Origin: Mesorhizobium sp. NZP2298
Lineage (GTDB): Bacteria > Pseudomonadota > Alphaproteobacteria > Rhizobiales > Rhizobiaceae
DNA length: 64,000 nt
Direction: 5' to 3'
Assembly: GCF_013170825.1 (NCBI RefSeq)
Contig: NZ_CP033365.1
Coordinates: 6,212,001-6,276,000 of the forward strand
Shown: one piece after another, positions 1 through 11,211 of the stretch
How the letters are laid out: each line of letters starts with the position of its first letter
How positions within the stretch are numbered: position 1 is the stretch's first letter
Notes under the pieces: generated by a model
Databases searched by the model: none
The model's input: the letters and a program-made list of their open reading frames with translations, nothing else
What the model was told of the DNA's origin: nothing
Program-made: the position numbers and the translations under genes

Positions 1-1130
1 TTGCGCTCGCGAAACGCGGCGACCTGTTCGCTGTTCTCCTCGTCGAACACCGAGCAGGTGATGTAGACCAGCAGGCCCCCGGGTTTCACATACGCCTTGG
101 CGGCATCGAGGATCGCAGATTGCTCACCCTTGCGGGCGTCGAGCTGCCTTTGCGTCAGCCGCCATTTCGCATCGGGACGGCGCCGCCAGGTACCGCTGCC
201 GGTGCAGGGCGCGTCGACAAGCACGATATCCATATGGCCAGAGAGTGGAGCAAGTTCGGCCGGCTTGGTGACGACCTGCACATTGCGGTTTTCCGAGCGT
301 CGGATGCGGTCGAAGATCGGCGCCAGCCGCGCCTTTTCGGCATCATGGGCAAAGATCTGGCCTGTATTGCCCATCGCAGCCGACAGCGCCAGTGTCTTGC
401 CGCCGGCGCCGGCGCAGAAGTCCAGCACCTGCATGCCGGCCTCGGCGCCGGCAAGCGTGGCCGCTATTTGCGAGCCCTCGTCCTGCACCTCGAACCAGCC
501 TTTCTGGAAGGCCGGCTCGGACTGCACGTTCGGGTGCCTGCCGTCGCCATCGATCGGCGGAATGCGGATGCCGAGCGGCGCGATCCGCGCGGCCTGCGCC
601 CCGGTATCGGCCAGCTCCTTGAGGACCTTGGCACGATCGGCCTGCAGCGTGTTGACCCTGATGTCGAGCGGCGGGCGGGTCGCCAGCGCCGCGCCCTCCC
701 CGACCCATGCCTCGCCAAAGGCCCGTTCGAAAAGCGGTTCGCACCAATCGGGTATGTCGGCCTGCACCGCAGATGGGGCATCGGCAAGCTGGCGACCGGC
801 GATCGTCTGCAACTCTGTGGCGCTGAGCAGCGGCGGTGCGAACTTGTCACCGTCGAGCGCGTCGTTGAGCGACTGCGCCGTCTGGCCCCATTCGAGCAGC
901 AAGGCGCCGAAGCCGATCGCGCGCGGCGTGTCTTCGCCAAGCAGCCAGCCGGCGGAGCGTTTGTGGCGCAGCGCGTCGTAGACGATGTTGCCGATGGCCG
1001 CGCGATCACCGCCGCCGGCGAAGCGATGTGACAGGCCCCAATCCTTCAGCGCATCGGCCACCGGCCGGTGACGCCGGCCAATGTCTTCCAGCACTTCGAT
1101 GGCCGCAGCCAGCCGTCCGCCCAGTCGCAT
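1..1130 (-). CDS. RsmB/NOP2/Sun-family RNA (cytosine-C5) methyltransferase, partial
   Basis: This SAM-dependent enzyme probably makes m5C in rRNA, as the RsmB/Sun family does. The frame is open from an ATG at 1130 to the left edge, so about 376 codons are visible and the C-terminus is missing. An N-terminal NusB-like helical region is followed by the methyltransferase core. Visible core motifs are the SAM-binding CAGAGGKT near residue 235, the catalytic DAPCTGSGTW near residue 300 and the second catalytic cysteine in YITCSV near residue 355. Both cysteines of the family mechanism are therefore present. The exact rRNA target cannot be read from the sequence. The large plus-strand frames over this region are GC-driven shadows. 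Confidence 0.9.
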   Translation of the reverse strand, partial: MRLGGRLAAAIEVLEDIGRRHRPVADALKDWGLSHRFAGGGDRAAIGNIVYDALRHKRSAGWLLGEDTPRAIGFGALLLEWGQTAQSLNDALDGDKFAPPLLSATELQTIAGRQLADAPSAVQADIPDWCEPLFERAFGEAWVGEGAALATRPPLDIRVNTLQADRAKVLKELADTGAQAARIAPLGIRIPPIDGDGRHPNVQSEPAFQKGWFEVQDEGSQIAATLAGAEAGMQVLDFCAGAGGKTLALSAAMGNTGQIFAHDAEKARLAPIFDRIRRSENRNVQVVTKPAELAPLSGHMDIVLVDAPCTGSGTWRRRPDAKWRLTQRQLDARKGEQSAILDAAKAYVKPGGLLVYITCSVFDEENSEQVAAFRER

Positions 1131-1437
1131 CGGTCATTCCATCAAATCGAACACGTGACTATCGCCTGCTCTTAGAGCCTTTCGCGTCCGGATTGAACCC
1201 CGCTCCGTCTCGCGACGAAGAGGCAGCCTGAAATCTGTCCGATCAATAAATCTCGCGGGCCGGCAACAGCAGATCGATCAATAGATGCAAGGTGTCTAAT
1301 GTTCGTAACTGCCGACTGCAAGCACGACCCGTGGGGCAACCGCTCTGCTTTCCAAGTTTTTCGGTTGGTAATACTCTTCACACCATGATTCGCGGCGCGG
1401 AAAACGCGGACCGGCGGATCGCTACGAGGAGAGGGCA
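1131..1437. other. Intergenic region upstream of aqpZ
   Basis: No convincing gene is seen. The segment separates two divergent genes and must carry both promoters. The stretch around 1176-1200 looks like a fragment of a dispersed rhizobial repeat, but I see only one copy here. A purine-rich ribosome binding site (GAGGAGAG) lies just before the aqpZ ATG. Confidence 0.4.
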
Positions 1438-2115
1438 ATGAAAACTTATTTGGCGGAAGTTCTAGGCACATTTCTGTTGGTGTTCATCGGCACGGCGTCG
1501 GTGGTGACGGGCGGCTTCGGCGGCGCGCTGCCGCTCGGCCAGGAAGGCATCGGTCTGGCGTTCGGCATAGGCCTCATCGCCGCTGCCTACGCGATCGGCC
1601 CGATTTCGGGCGCGCATCTCAATCCGGCGGTGACGCTCGGTGTCTTTCTTGCCGGGCGGTTGCCGGCCAAGGACGTCATCCCCTATTGGATCGCGCAGAT
1701 CATCGGTGCCATCCTGGCTTCGCTGGCATTGTGGATCATCGTTTCCGGCCAGGCCGGCGGCCACACGACCGGCTTCGGCGCCAATGGCTGGGATGAGACG
1801 AAATGGGGCGTGAGCTCGGCGTTCCTGTGGGAACTGATCGGCACCTTCACCTTCGTCACGGTGATCCTCGGTGTCACCGCTGAAAAGCACTCGACGGCAT
1901 TTGCCGGGCTGGTCATCGGCCTGACGCTGGCAGGCATCCACTTCGCCATGATCCCGGTCACCGGCACCTCGGTCAATCCGGCCCGCTCCATCGGCCCGGC
2001 GCTGTTCACCGGCGGCGCCGCGCTCAGCCAGCTCTGGCTGTTCATCGTCGCACCGCTGATCGGCGGCGCCATCGCCGGCGTCGTCGCCAAGGCGCGCGTT
2101 TTCGAGAAGGATTGA
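1438..2115 (+). CDS. aqpZ: Aquaporin Z, water channel
   Basis: This is a six-helix inner-membrane water channel of the MIP family, 225 aa, the usual AqpZ length. Both pore-lining NPA motifs are intact: HLNPAVTLG with NPA at residues 62-64, and SVNPARS with NPA at 180-182. The selectivity-filter arginine follows the second NPA at residue 183, which fits a water-selective channel rather than a glycerol facilitator. The start is set by the GAGGAGAG ribosome binding site a few bases before the ATG. It is monocistronic, ending at a strong hairpin terminator shared with the convergent katG. Confidence 0.95.
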   Translation: MKTYLAEVLGTFLLVFIGTASVVTGGFGGALPLGQEGIGLAFGIGLIAAAYAIGPISGAHLNPAVTLGVFLAGRLPAKDVIPYWIAQIIGAILASLALWIIVSGQAGGHTTGFGANGWDETKWGVSSAFLWELIGTFTFVTVILGVTAEKHSTAFAGLVIGLTLAGIHFAMIPVTGTSVNPARSIGPALFTGGAALSQLWLFIVAPLIGGAIAGVVAKARVFEKD

Positions 2116-2133
2116 TTTCAAGAGCCTGAATGC

Positions 2134-2165
2134 AAAAGGCGCGGGCCACGGCCCGCGCCTTTTTT
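2134..2165. terminator. Bidirectional rho-independent terminator between aqpZ and katG
   Basis: A GC-rich perfect stem of about 10 bp (2138-2147 pairing with 2150-2159) is flanked by AAAA on the left and TTTTTT on the right. It can therefore end transcripts from both convergent genes, aqpZ and katG. Confidence 0.9.
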
Positions 2166-2187
2166 GTTGGATAGAGCTCTTTCCGGA

Positions 2188-4548
<2,361 letters not shown>

Positions 4549-5457
4549 ATGATAGGCTTGACTGTCCGACAGATGCACTATTTCGACGCCCTGGCGCAGA
4601 CGCTGCATTTCGGACGCGCGGCAAAACTCGCCGGTGTCAGCCAACCGGCACTGTCCTCGCAGATCGCGGAAATGGAGCAACGGCTGAACTGCCGGCTGTT
4701 CGAGCGCGGCGGCAAGTCGGTCCGAATGACCGACGAGGCGGTTGCCCTTTTGCCGCGTATCGAACGCATCCTGGCCGACATACGCGACGTCGAAACGACA
4801 GCCCGGCGCGGTCGCACGGCCATGGAGGGGCGCTTCCGGTTGGGCATCATCCCGACCGTCGCGCCCTATCTTCTGCCGCGCGCCCTGCCCGAACTGAAGA
4901 AGCATTTTCCGGCCTTGCTGCTCGAATTGCGCGAGGCCGTCACAACCTCCCTGGTCGAGGACACCGCATCGCGCAAGCTCGACGCCTTCATCGCGGCGCT
5001 TCCGCTCGATCATCCGGGCCTGACCACCGAGGCACTGTTTCCCGACCGGTTCTTCCTCGCCGTGCCAGCTGGCGATCCGGCCTTCGCCTCGCCGCCGGTT
5101 CCGCCAGAAAGCCCGGCACTGGAGCGGCTGATGCTGCTGGAGGAAGGGCATTGCCTGCGCGAACAGGCGCTGGCGGTCTGTGGCAATGTGCGTCCGGTGG
5201 CGATGGCAAGCTACGGCGCCACCAGCCTGACCACGCTCTTGCAGATGGTGGCGCATGGCCTCGGCGTCACGCTCATCCCCGAAATGGCCACGGGGCCCGC
5301 CGGCACCATCCCCGACCTCAAGATCGTGCCGTTCCAGGAGCCGATGCCGCAGCGCATGATCTGCCTTGCCTGGCGGCGCAACAATGCAAGGCACGGCGAG
5401 TGCGTGGAACTGGCGAAGATCATCCGCGGCCTCGGCACCACGGTGCTGGCCGCGTAA
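4549..5457 (+). CDS. oxyR: Hydrogen peroxide-inducible regulator OxyR (LysR family)
   Basis: This is a 302-aa LysR-type regulator with an N-terminal winged helix (about residues 4-63) and a two-lobed regulatory domain. Two cysteines, C202 and C211 in GHCLREQALAVC, have the same nine-residue spacing and context as the redox pair C199/C208 of E. coli OxyR. That pair marks it as OxyR rather than a generic LysR protein. It lies divergent from katG with a 162-bp gap, the classical regulator-target layout. On family knowledge, oxidation by peroxide forms the disulfide and activates katG. Confidence 0.93.
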   Translation: MIGLTVRQMHYFDALAQTLHFGRAAKLAGVSQPALSSQIAEMEQRLNCRLFERGGKSVRMTDEAVALLPRIERILADIRDVETTARRGRTAMEGRFRLGIIPTVAPYLLPRALPELKKHFPALLLELREAVTTSLVEDTASRKLDAFIAALPLDHPGLTTEALFPDRFFLAVPAGDPAFASPPVPPESPALERLMLLEEGHCLREQALAVCGNVRPVAMASYGATSLTTLLQMVAHGLGVTLIPEMATGPAGTIPDLKIVPFQEPMPQRMICLAWRRNNARHGECVELAKIIRGLGTTVLAA

Positions 5458-5466
5458 AGCCAGGCG

Positions 5467-6273
5467 TCAGAGAACCCGGGACAGGAATTCGCGGGTTCGT
5501 GGCGATTGCGGGTTGGCGATCATCTCGCGCGGCGCGCCGCGTTCGACGATCACGCCACCATCCATGAAGACGAGCTGATCGCCGATCTCGCGGGCAAAGC
5601 CGATCTCGTGGGTGACGACGACCATCGTCATGCCGCTCTCGGCCAGATCACGCATCACCTGCAGCACCTCGCCGACCAGTTCGGGGTCGAGCGCCGATGT
5701 CGGCTCGTCGAACAAAAGCACCTTCGGCTTCATCGCCATGGCGCGCGCGATCGCCACGCGCTGCTGCTGGCCACCGGACAGTTCGCGCGGATAGCGGTCG
5801 ACCTTGTCGGCAAGGCCGACGCGCCGCAGCAGGACTTCCGCCTCGGCCTTGGCCTGGTCGACGGGGATGCGCCGCACCTGCGTCGGCGCCTCGATCAGGT
5901 TCTCCATCACCGTCATGTGCGAGAACAGGTTGAACGACTGGAACAGCATGCCGATCTCGGCCCGGCGCTGACACAGGAGATCGTCCTTGACCTCGTGGAG
6001 CTTGTCGCCCTGGAGGTCGTAGCCGACGAACTGGCTGTCCACCAGCAGGATGCCGCCGCTGAGTTTTTCCAGATGGTTGATGCAGCGCAGGAACGTGCTC
6101 TTGCCGGATCCCGACGGACCGATGATGCAGGCCACCGTTCCCTCGGCCACGTCGAAGTCGACGCCCTTGAGCACTTCAAGCTGGCCATAGGTTTTGCGCA
6201 CGCCGCGCGCGAACACCATGGAATCGGCCGGGACGCCGAAGCGGGCGCGATTTTCGGACTTCACGTCGCTCAT
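5467..6273 (-). CDS. Polar amino-acid-type ABC transporter ATP-binding protein
   Basis: This is the cytoplasmic ATPase of an importer, 268 aa, of the GlnQ/HisP type. Walker A is GPSGSGKST, the signature is LSGGQQQR and Walker B is [13 protein letters not shown], followed by the switch histidine in VVTHEIGFA. Its ATG overlaps the stop of the upstream permease gene (ATGA), so the two are translationally coupled. The operon runs leftwards: oxygenase, binding protein, permease, ATPase. The substrate cannot be read from the ATPase. Linked genes hint at nitrogenous compounds. Confidence 0.92.
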   Translation of the reverse strand: MSDVKSENRARFGVPADSMVFARGVRKTYGQLEVLKGVDFDVAEGTVACIIGPSGSGKSTFLRCINHLEKLSGGILLVDSQFVGYDLQGDKLHEVKDDLLCQRRAEIGMLFQSFNLFSHMTVMENLIEAPTQVRRIPVDQAKAEAEVLLRRVGLADKVDRYPRELSGGQQQRVAIARAMAMKPKVLLFDEPTSALDPELVGEVLQVMRDLAESGMTMVVVTHEIGFAREIGDQLVFMDGGVIVERGAPREMIANPQSPRTREFLSRVL

Positions 6274-7211
6274 CGGGCAACGCCGCGCAGGCTGATCAAG
6301 TTGCGCAAGGCGCGCATCGTCAGGGGATCGCGGCGCGTGTCGCTGCGGCCGAAATGGCGCTCCAGGAAATGCTGCCCGACCGACATGATGCTGACCACGG
6401 CGAGGTACCAGAAGGCGACCACGATCAGGAGCGGGATCGTCTCGAAGGTACGGGCATAGATGCTTTGCGCCGTATAGAACAGGTCATCAACGGCGATGAA
6501 CGTCACCAGCGAGGTCATCTTCAGCAGGTTGATCGCCTCGTTGCCGGTCGGCGGCAGCACGAAGCGCATGGCTTGCGGCAGGGTGATGCGCTTCAGGATC
6601 ATGCGGTAGGGCATGCCGAGCGCGCTCGCCGCTTCCGACTGGCCCGGCGGCACTGACTTGATGCCGGCGCGGATGATCTCGGCCATGTAGCCGGCCTCGC
6701 ACAGCGAAAGCGCCACGACAGCGGAGAAGAACGGGGTCATGAAATCATTGGTTCGTACGGAAAACAGCGTGCCCAGGAAAGGCACAGTGAGCGAGATTTC
6801 GCGCACCAGCAGCGACAGGTTGAACCAGAAGATCAGCTGGATCAGGGCCGGGACACCCCGGAAGAACCAGACATAGACGCCCGCGAAGGCGCGCAGCACC
6901 TGACTTGGCGATACCCGCATGATGGCGATGACAGTGCCGACCACGATCGCCAACACCATGATGATGACGGTGAGCACCAGCGTGTTGCCAAGGCCGCGCA
7001 TGATCGAGGGGTGGAACAGGTAGCCGGCGGCCGTGCTCCAGGCGAAGGCCGGATTGCTGGCGAAGGCGCGAATGATGAGGAACGCCAGCAGCAAGGCGAA
7101 CGCCGTGCCGATCCAGATGCCATAGCGGCGCTGCGGCACGACGGTCAGTCGTGACACGGCAGCGGCAACGCCCGGCTCGACGCCGATCTCGGTCGGGTGG
7201 GCCACGCCCAT
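6270..7211 (-). CDS. Polar amino-acid-type ABC transporter permease
   Basis: This 313-aa inner-membrane subunit has several hydrophobic helices and the EAA-type loop ([19 protein letters not shown]) that docks on the ATPase. The open frame extends upstream into the binding-protein gene. The ATG at 7211 is chosen because it has an AGGAG site and begins after that gene's stop. The extended N-terminus, with a first helix near residues 30-50, resembles fused HisM/HisQ-type permeases of rhizobia. The stop overlaps the ATPase start by four bases. A single permease gene suggests a homodimeric channel. Confidence 0.9.
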   Translation of the reverse strand: MGVAHPTEIGVEPGVAAAVSRLTVVPQRRYGIWIGTAFALLLAFLIIRAFASNPAFAWSTAAGYLFHPSIMRGLGNTLVLTVIIMVLAIVVGTVIAIMRVSPSQVLRAFAGVYVWFFRGVPALIQLIFWFNLSLLVREISLTVPFLGTLFSVRTNDFMTPFFSAVVALSLCEAGYMAEIIRAGIKSVPPGQSEAASALGMPYRMILKRITLPQAMRFVLPPTGNEAINLLKMTSLVTFIAVDDLFYTAQSIYARTFETIPLLIVVAFWYLAVVSIMSVGQHFLERHFGRSDTRRDPLTMRALRNLISLRGVAR

Positions 7212-7232
7212 CAATCGTCTCCTGATTGCTGG

Positions 7233-7260
7233 CCGGCGCCTGACGATGATCAGGCGCCGG
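7233..7260 (-). terminator. Intercistronic hairpin between binding protein and permease
   Basis: A perfect 11-bp stem (7233-7243 with 7250-7260) encloses a 6-base loop. No U-run follows on the minus strand, so it is better read as an mRNA-stabilising or attenuating stem than a full terminator. Such stems commonly keep binding-protein message in excess over permease message. Confidence 0.7.
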
Positions 7261-7267
7261 GTCGTTT

Positions 7268-8125
7268 CTATTCGGCGCGCAGCGCGTCCATGGTCCCGAC
7301 GAAGTAGGGTTCCTTGATGGCGTAAGCGCCCATGCCGTACTTGTCGAGGATAGCCTTGTAGGTGCCGTTCTTGAACAGCTCGGCGAGCGCGCCCACCATC
7401 ATGTCGGCGGTTTCCTTGTCGTCCTTGGCGATCGCCATGCCGAGCGGCGCGACCTCGTAAAGCGTAGGCAACACCACCAGCTGGCCCTTGCTCGTCACCT
7501 CGAAATAGCTCGACGCGGTCGCATCGTCCATCCGGGCGTCGACACGGTCGGACAGCACGGCCTGGACGATATCGGTCGAGGAGTTGAAGACCGACTTCTC
7601 GATGGCCTCCTGGCCCTTGTCGGTGCATTCCTTGCCGAGCTTGTCGACCAGGAAGTCGGAGGCGCTGCCGGCCGAAACGCCGATGCGCTTGCCGCAGAGC
7701 GGCGTGTCACCGCTGAAGCTCGCCTTCTTGTCGGGCGACGTCGAGACGGCGAGGCCGGCCTTCAGGAACATGACGAAATCGACCTGCTTCAGCCGTTCTG
7801 GCGTGGCCGAGAATGTCTCCCAGGCGATCTTGAAGCGACCAGCGGCCAGGCCGGGGATCATCGAGGGGAATGGCGTGCGCTGAACATCCAGCTTGGCGTC
7901 GACCAGCTTGGCCACCTCGCCCGCGAGTTCGATGATGATGCCGGTCTGCTTGCCGTCGGCATCGAGATATTCGAACGGCGCATAGTCCAGCGTGTTGGCG
8001 ACAGCGAGCGTTCCGCTCTGCTTGACGTCGGTGGATTTCGCAACCTCGGCGGCCCGGGAAACCCCGCCCCAGGCCATGGTGGATATCGCCAGCGCAAGGC
8101 TGGCCGTTCGCAGATATGCATTCAT
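7268..8125 (-). CDS. ABC transporter periplasmic substrate-binding protein (family 3)
   Basis: This is a 285-aa secreted binding protein. The ATG at 8125 is supported by an AAGGGGAA site and by the signal peptide it creates (a short basic start, then LRTASLALAISTMAWGG, with cleavage near SRAA). The frame's upstream start would bury the signal. The mature part has the SBP_bac_3 fold typical of polar amino-acid importers, with FEYLDADGKQTGI and later GVSAGSASDF. The gene sits between an Fe(II)/2-oxoglutarate oxygenase and its permease. The ligand is unknown. Confidence 0.9.
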   Translation of the reverse strand: MNAYLRTASLALAISTMAWGGVSRAAEVAKSTDVKQSGTLAVANTLDYAPFEYLDADGKQTGIIIELAGEVAKLVDAKLDVQRTPFPSMIPGLAAGRFKIAWETFSATPERLKQVDFVMFLKAGLAVSTSPDKKASFSGDTPLCGKRIGVSAGSASDFLVDKLGKECTDKGQEAIEKSVFNSSTDIVQAVLSDRVDARMDDATASSYFEVTSKGQLVVLPTLYEVAPLGMAIAKDDKETADMMVGALAELFKNGTYKAILDKYGMGAYAIKEPYFVGTMDALRAE

Positions 8126-8168
8126 TGCTGTTCCCCTTTCTTGCTTGTTTGCAGTCTTCACCAGGCAA

Positions 8169-8206
8169 AGCCCGAGCCGGCCTCCGTTCGGGGGCCGGCT
8201 CGGGCT
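8169..8206 (-). terminator. Hairpin after the oxygenase gene
   Basis: A perfect 14-bp GC-rich stem (8169-8182 with 8193-8206) starts 11 bases past the oxygenase stop and is followed by a short U-run on the minus strand. It probably terminates or attenuates read-through from the oxygenase into the transporter operon. Confidence 0.65.
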
Positions 8207-8216
8207 CGACATTCGC

Positions 8217-9230
8217 TTACGCGCCTGCCGCTTCGGCCGCCTTCTTCTTGCGATAGTGGTAGTTCTTGTCGATGCGCTCCATCAGATAGTCGCCGTAGAG
8301 CACCGGTGCGTATTTTGGCTGCGTGCCGGCCGGCACGCAGACCGGCAGCGCCTCGATGGTCTCGTCCATGGAGGGATCGAAGAAGAAGGGTTGCGAATAG
8401 CGCTCGCGTCCCGACCGGTTGATGACGCGGTGCGGCGTCGAGACAAACTGGTCGTTGGACCAGCGCGCAAGGATGTCGCCGACATTCATCACGAAGGAAT
8501 CCGGAACCGGAGGCGCGGGAACCCAATCCCCGGCCTTATTCTTGACCTCGAGGCCGCCGACATTGTCCTGAGCCAGCAAGGTGATGAAGCCATAGTCCGT
8601 ATGCGGCGCCGAACCGAAGAGCCCTTCTTCCTGAGGCTGGGTCGGGTAGTGCAGCAGCCGCAGGAAGGTCGTCGGCTGCTCGAAATAGCGGTCGAGGCTG
8701 TCGGAGGGTAGTCCGAGCGAGAGCGCGATGGCGCGGACCATCTTGCGGGCTAGCGTGCCCATCTCATCGACATAACGCTCGATCGTCTGCCTGAAGCCCG
8801 CCACGGTGGCCTCGTCCGGCCACTGGTTAGGGCCTTGCAGCGGCTTTTCGGCCAGGGCCCTGGGATCGTCGGCGCCGACCTCGTGCATGAAGAAGATCGA
8901 TTCGCTCTGGTTGGGCTTGCTGACGGTCGCCACCGACGAGGTCACGATGGTCGAGCCGGCAAAGGGCAGGAATCCGCGGAAATTCTTGTCGATCTTGAGC
9001 TTCGCCTTTTCCTCCTCGGGCAAGGCAAAGAAGCGCTTGGAGGCTTCGCGGACGGCTTCGACGTCGGCGCGCGGAATGGGATGTCCGGTCACGTAGAGGA
9101 AGCCGATCGTCTCGAGATAGCGGCGCAGCGTCGCCGCCGTTGCCCGGATCGCGCCTTCGTCGTCGCCATAGAGCGCCGAAACGTCGAGGATCGGAATTTC
9201 GGAAAAATCGCCGCGCTCTCGTGCATCCAT
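8217..9230 (-). CDS. Isopenicillin N synthase-family 2-oxoglutarate/Fe(II) oxygenase
   Basis: This is a 337-aa non-heme iron oxygenase. The facial triad is visible as H210 and D212 (APHTDYG) with H267 (TPHRV). The 2-oxoglutarate-binding R-x-S follows at R277-S279 (RYSQPFFF). An N-terminal DIOX_N region has FLYVTGHPI and RFFALPEEEK. The ATG at 9230 is preferred because the longer frame would run across a 14-bp palindrome in the divergent promoter, but its ribosome binding site is weak. It is divergent from a nucleoside hydrolase and upstream of an amino-acid-type importer, suggesting oxidation of an imported nitrogen compound. Its substrate is not known. It is a paralogue of the oxygenase at 43.0 kb. 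Confidence 0.85.
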   Translation of the reverse strand: MDARERGDFSEIPILDVSALYGDDEGAIRATAATLRRYLETIGFLYVTGHPIPRADVEAVREASKRFFALPEEEKAKLKIDKNFRGFLPFAGSTIVTSSVATVSKPNQSESIFFMHEVGADDPRALAEKPLQGPNQWPDEATVAGFRQTIERYVDEMGTLARKMVRAIALSLGLPSDSLDRYFEQPTTFLRLLHYPTQPQEEGLFGSAPHTDYGFITLLAQDNVGGLEVKNKAGDWVPAPPVPDSFVMNVGDILARWSNDQFVSTPHRVINRSGRERYSQPFFFDPSMDETIEALPVCVPAGTQPKYAPVLYGDYLMERIDKNYHYRKKKAAEAAGA

Positions 9231-9257
9231 TTTCGAACACCCTGTCTTGAACATAAG

Positions 9258-9271
9258 ATACAGTACTGTAT
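9258..9271. promoter_or_regulatory. 14-bp perfect palindrome in oxygenase/nucleoside hydrolase divergent promoter
   Basis: ATACAGTACTGTAT is a perfect palindrome centred 34 bases from the oxygenase ATG and 70 bases from the hydrolase ATG. Its size and position suit a dimeric repressor. The TetR-family gene at 10.5 kb is the nearest candidate. The regulator assignment is inference. Confidence 0.5.
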
Positions 9272-9334
9272 TTCTACACATCCGAACGGCCTCATCAATA
9301 GGCTTTCGATGGCAAAAAGGAGAGTCGCGGCATC

Positions 9335-10279
9335 ATGGCACCACGCAAGATCATCATCGACACCGATCCGGGCCAGGACGACGCCTTCGCCATCCTTTTC
9401 GCATTGGGCTCTCCGGCCGAGCTCGACGTGGTCGGCATCACCACGGTCGGCGGCAATGTGCCGCTGGCCCTGACGTCGAAGAATGCGCTCAAGGTCGTCG
9501 AGCTTGCCGGGCGCGCGGACGTGCCGGTGCATGCCGGATGCCCGGCGCCGATGGTGCGCAAGCTGATCACGGCCGAGTATGTCCATGGCGAAACCGGTCT
9601 TGACGGCGCCGACCTTCCAGAACCGGTGACGCCACTGCAGGACGAACACGCCGTCAACTACATGGTGCGCACCATCATGGATGCGCCGGAGGGCGAGTTG
9701 ACCGTCTGCACGCTCGGGCCGATGACCAATCTCGCCATGGCCATGACCATGGAGCCGAGGATCGTGCCCCGGCTGCGCGAAGTCGTGCTGATGGGCGGTG
9801 GCTTCTTCCAGGGCGGCAACGCCACGCCTGCGGCCGAGTTCAACATCTTCGTCGACCCGCATGCGGCGCACAAGGTGTTCGACAGCGGCGTGCCGGTGAC
9901 CATGGCGGGCATAGACTGCACCTACACCGCGCTGATGACGCCCGAGTGGCTCGACCGCCTGCGCGCCACTGGCAGCCGCGCCGCGATCGAGGCCGCCAAC
10001 CTGGCCGACTTCTTCCGCCAGTACGGCACGCACAAATTCGAAACGGCGGCGCGCCCCATCCACGATGCCTGCGTCACCGGCTATCTGCTGGCGCCGCAGA
10101 TCTATGAGCAGCGCCAGTGCGCGGTGACGGTCGACATCGTCTCGCCGGAGACGATCGGCATGACCGTCGTCGACTGGTGGCACGTGACCGGCCGACGCAA
10201 GAATTGCAACGTGCTGCGGCGCATCGACCCGGCGCCGTTCTTCGAACTCATGCTGGAGCGGATCAGCGCATTGCCCTGA
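9335..10279 (+). CDS. Nucleoside hydrolase (IunH family)
   Basis: This is a 314-aa cytoplasmic hydrolase that cleaves the N-glycosidic bond of ribonucleosides to base and ribose. The calcium-binding signature DTDPGQDDA is at residues 8-16. Later family elements are present, including GNVPLAL, LGPMTNLA and EFNIFVDPHAA. The active-site histidine region is near the C-terminus (RPIHDACV). It has an AAGGAG site 5' of the ATG. It is divergent from the Fe(II) oxygenase across a 104-bp promoter holding a perfect palindrome, so both are probably co-regulated. The specificity (inosine/uridine or a modified nucleoside) cannot be told. Confidence 0.93.
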   Translation: MAPRKIIIDTDPGQDDAFAILFALGSPAELDVVGITTVGGNVPLALTSKNALKVVELAGRADVPVHAGCPAPMVRKLITAEYVHGETGLDGADLPEPVTPLQDEHAVNYMVRTIMDAPEGELTVCTLGPMTNLAMAMTMEPRIVPRLREVVLMGGGFFQGGNATPAAEFNIFVDPHAAHKVFDSGVPVTMAGIDCTYTALMTPEWLDRLRATGSRAAIEAANLADFFRQYGTHKFETAARPIHDACVTGYLLAPQIYEQRQCAVTVDIVSPETIGMTVVDWWHVTGRRKNCNVLRRIDPAPFFELMLERISALP

Positions 10280-10311
10280 GCCCGGCGTTCCGCGATAGAT
10301 GGGCAGTTGGA

Positions 10312-10410
10312 GCAATTCCAGGAAAAGTGTGAAGCGGTTTTCCTTCCGGAATTGCGTCAAAACAAAGAGATAGAGCAGTTCGGCGTTTCCATGAAACGAT
10401 GAACCGCTCT
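10312..10410. repeat. Rhizobial intergenic palindromic repeat, two hairpins
   Basis: Two adjacent imperfect hairpins lie between the nucleoside hydrolase and the TetR gene. The first is bounded by GCAATTCC and GGAATTGC (10312-10355). The second is bounded by AGAGCAGTTC and GAACCGCTCT (10372-10410). The core AGTGTGAAGCGGTTTTCC resembles the dispersed palindromic elements common between genes of Mesorhizobium and relatives. Confidence 0.6.
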
Positions 10411-10483
10411 AAGAATCGCGAAGCGCACCGAAGCCGGCGAACGGGCTGGAGGCGTCGCGCATGGCGATGAAGGTCTTGACCAC

Positions 10484-11170
10484 ATGAAAGCGGACACTGC
10501 CCCGGCCCGAGCCAAAAAACCTCCCAGGACCGCCTCGCGTGCGAAGGCGGCGCGTCAGACGCTGAGCCGCGAGGCCTGGATCGCGGCGGCACGCAAGGTG
10601 CTGGAAAAGCGCGGCATCGGCGAGGTCAAGATCGACCGCCTTGCCCAACAGTTCAAGGTGACGCGCGGCTCCTTCTACTTCCACTTCGCCAGCCTGGCCG
10701 ACCTTCGCGACAGCCTGCTGCAGGAATGGCGCAACATCAATTGCGCGCCGTTCTGGGCGATGCGCGACATGCACGGCATCGACGGCCTGCAGTTCTTCAC
10801 CGACATCGTGCATGTCTGGGTGGACGAAGCGCCGTTCAGCCCTCTGCTTGATCTGGCGGTACGCGACTGGTCGCGCACGTCGAAGAAACTGACGCAGGAG
10901 GTCAAGGACATGGACGACCTGCGCATCGCGCTCTTGATCCGCTCCTTCCGCGCCATGGGCTATCCCGAGGATGAAAGCCTGGTCAGGGCGCGCATCACCT
11001 ATTTCCACCAGATCGGCCAGTACGCTCTGTCCTTCAAGGAGGATCCGGCGGTGCGCAGAAGCTACCAGCCGCTGTTCGGAGAGGTGCTGCTTGGACCGCT
11101 CGTGCAGGAGCCGGGTTCGGCGCCGCGACCGAGCGAAATGCGGATCGGCCGTCGCCAGCAAGGGGCGTAG
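10484..11170 (+). CDS. TetR-family transcriptional regulator
   Basis: This is a 228-aa repressor-type protein with a basic N-terminal tail and a TetR helix-turn-helix at about residues 28-75. RLAQQFKVTRGSFYFHFASLADL is shared with the family: the GSFYFHF element is the classical recognition helix end. The C-terminal ligand domain is divergent, as is usual. It lies downstream of the nucleoside hydrolase on the same strand with a palindromic repeat between, so it may control the 5.5-10.3 kb cluster. The ligand is unknown. Confidence 0.85.
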   Translation: MKADTAPARAKKPPRTASRAKAARQTLSREAWIAAARKVLEKRGIGEVKIDRLAQQFKVTRGSFYFHFASLADLRDSLLQEWRNINCAPFWAMRDMHGIDGLQFFTDIVHVWVDEAPFSPLLDLAVRDWSRTSKKLTQEVKDMDDLRIALLIRSFRAMGYPEDESLVRARITYFHQIGQYALSFKEDPAVRRSYQPLFGEVLLGPLVQEPGSAPRPSEMRIGRRQQGA

Positions 11171-11211
11171 CGGCGGCAGGTTGCGGGACACCCAGCCGAT
11201 CTCCAAACAAT

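Noticed and set aside
97..1031. Two long plus-strand frames at the left edge
   Set aside because: They are antisense to the RsmB-type gene, which carries all its catalytic motifs on the minus strand.
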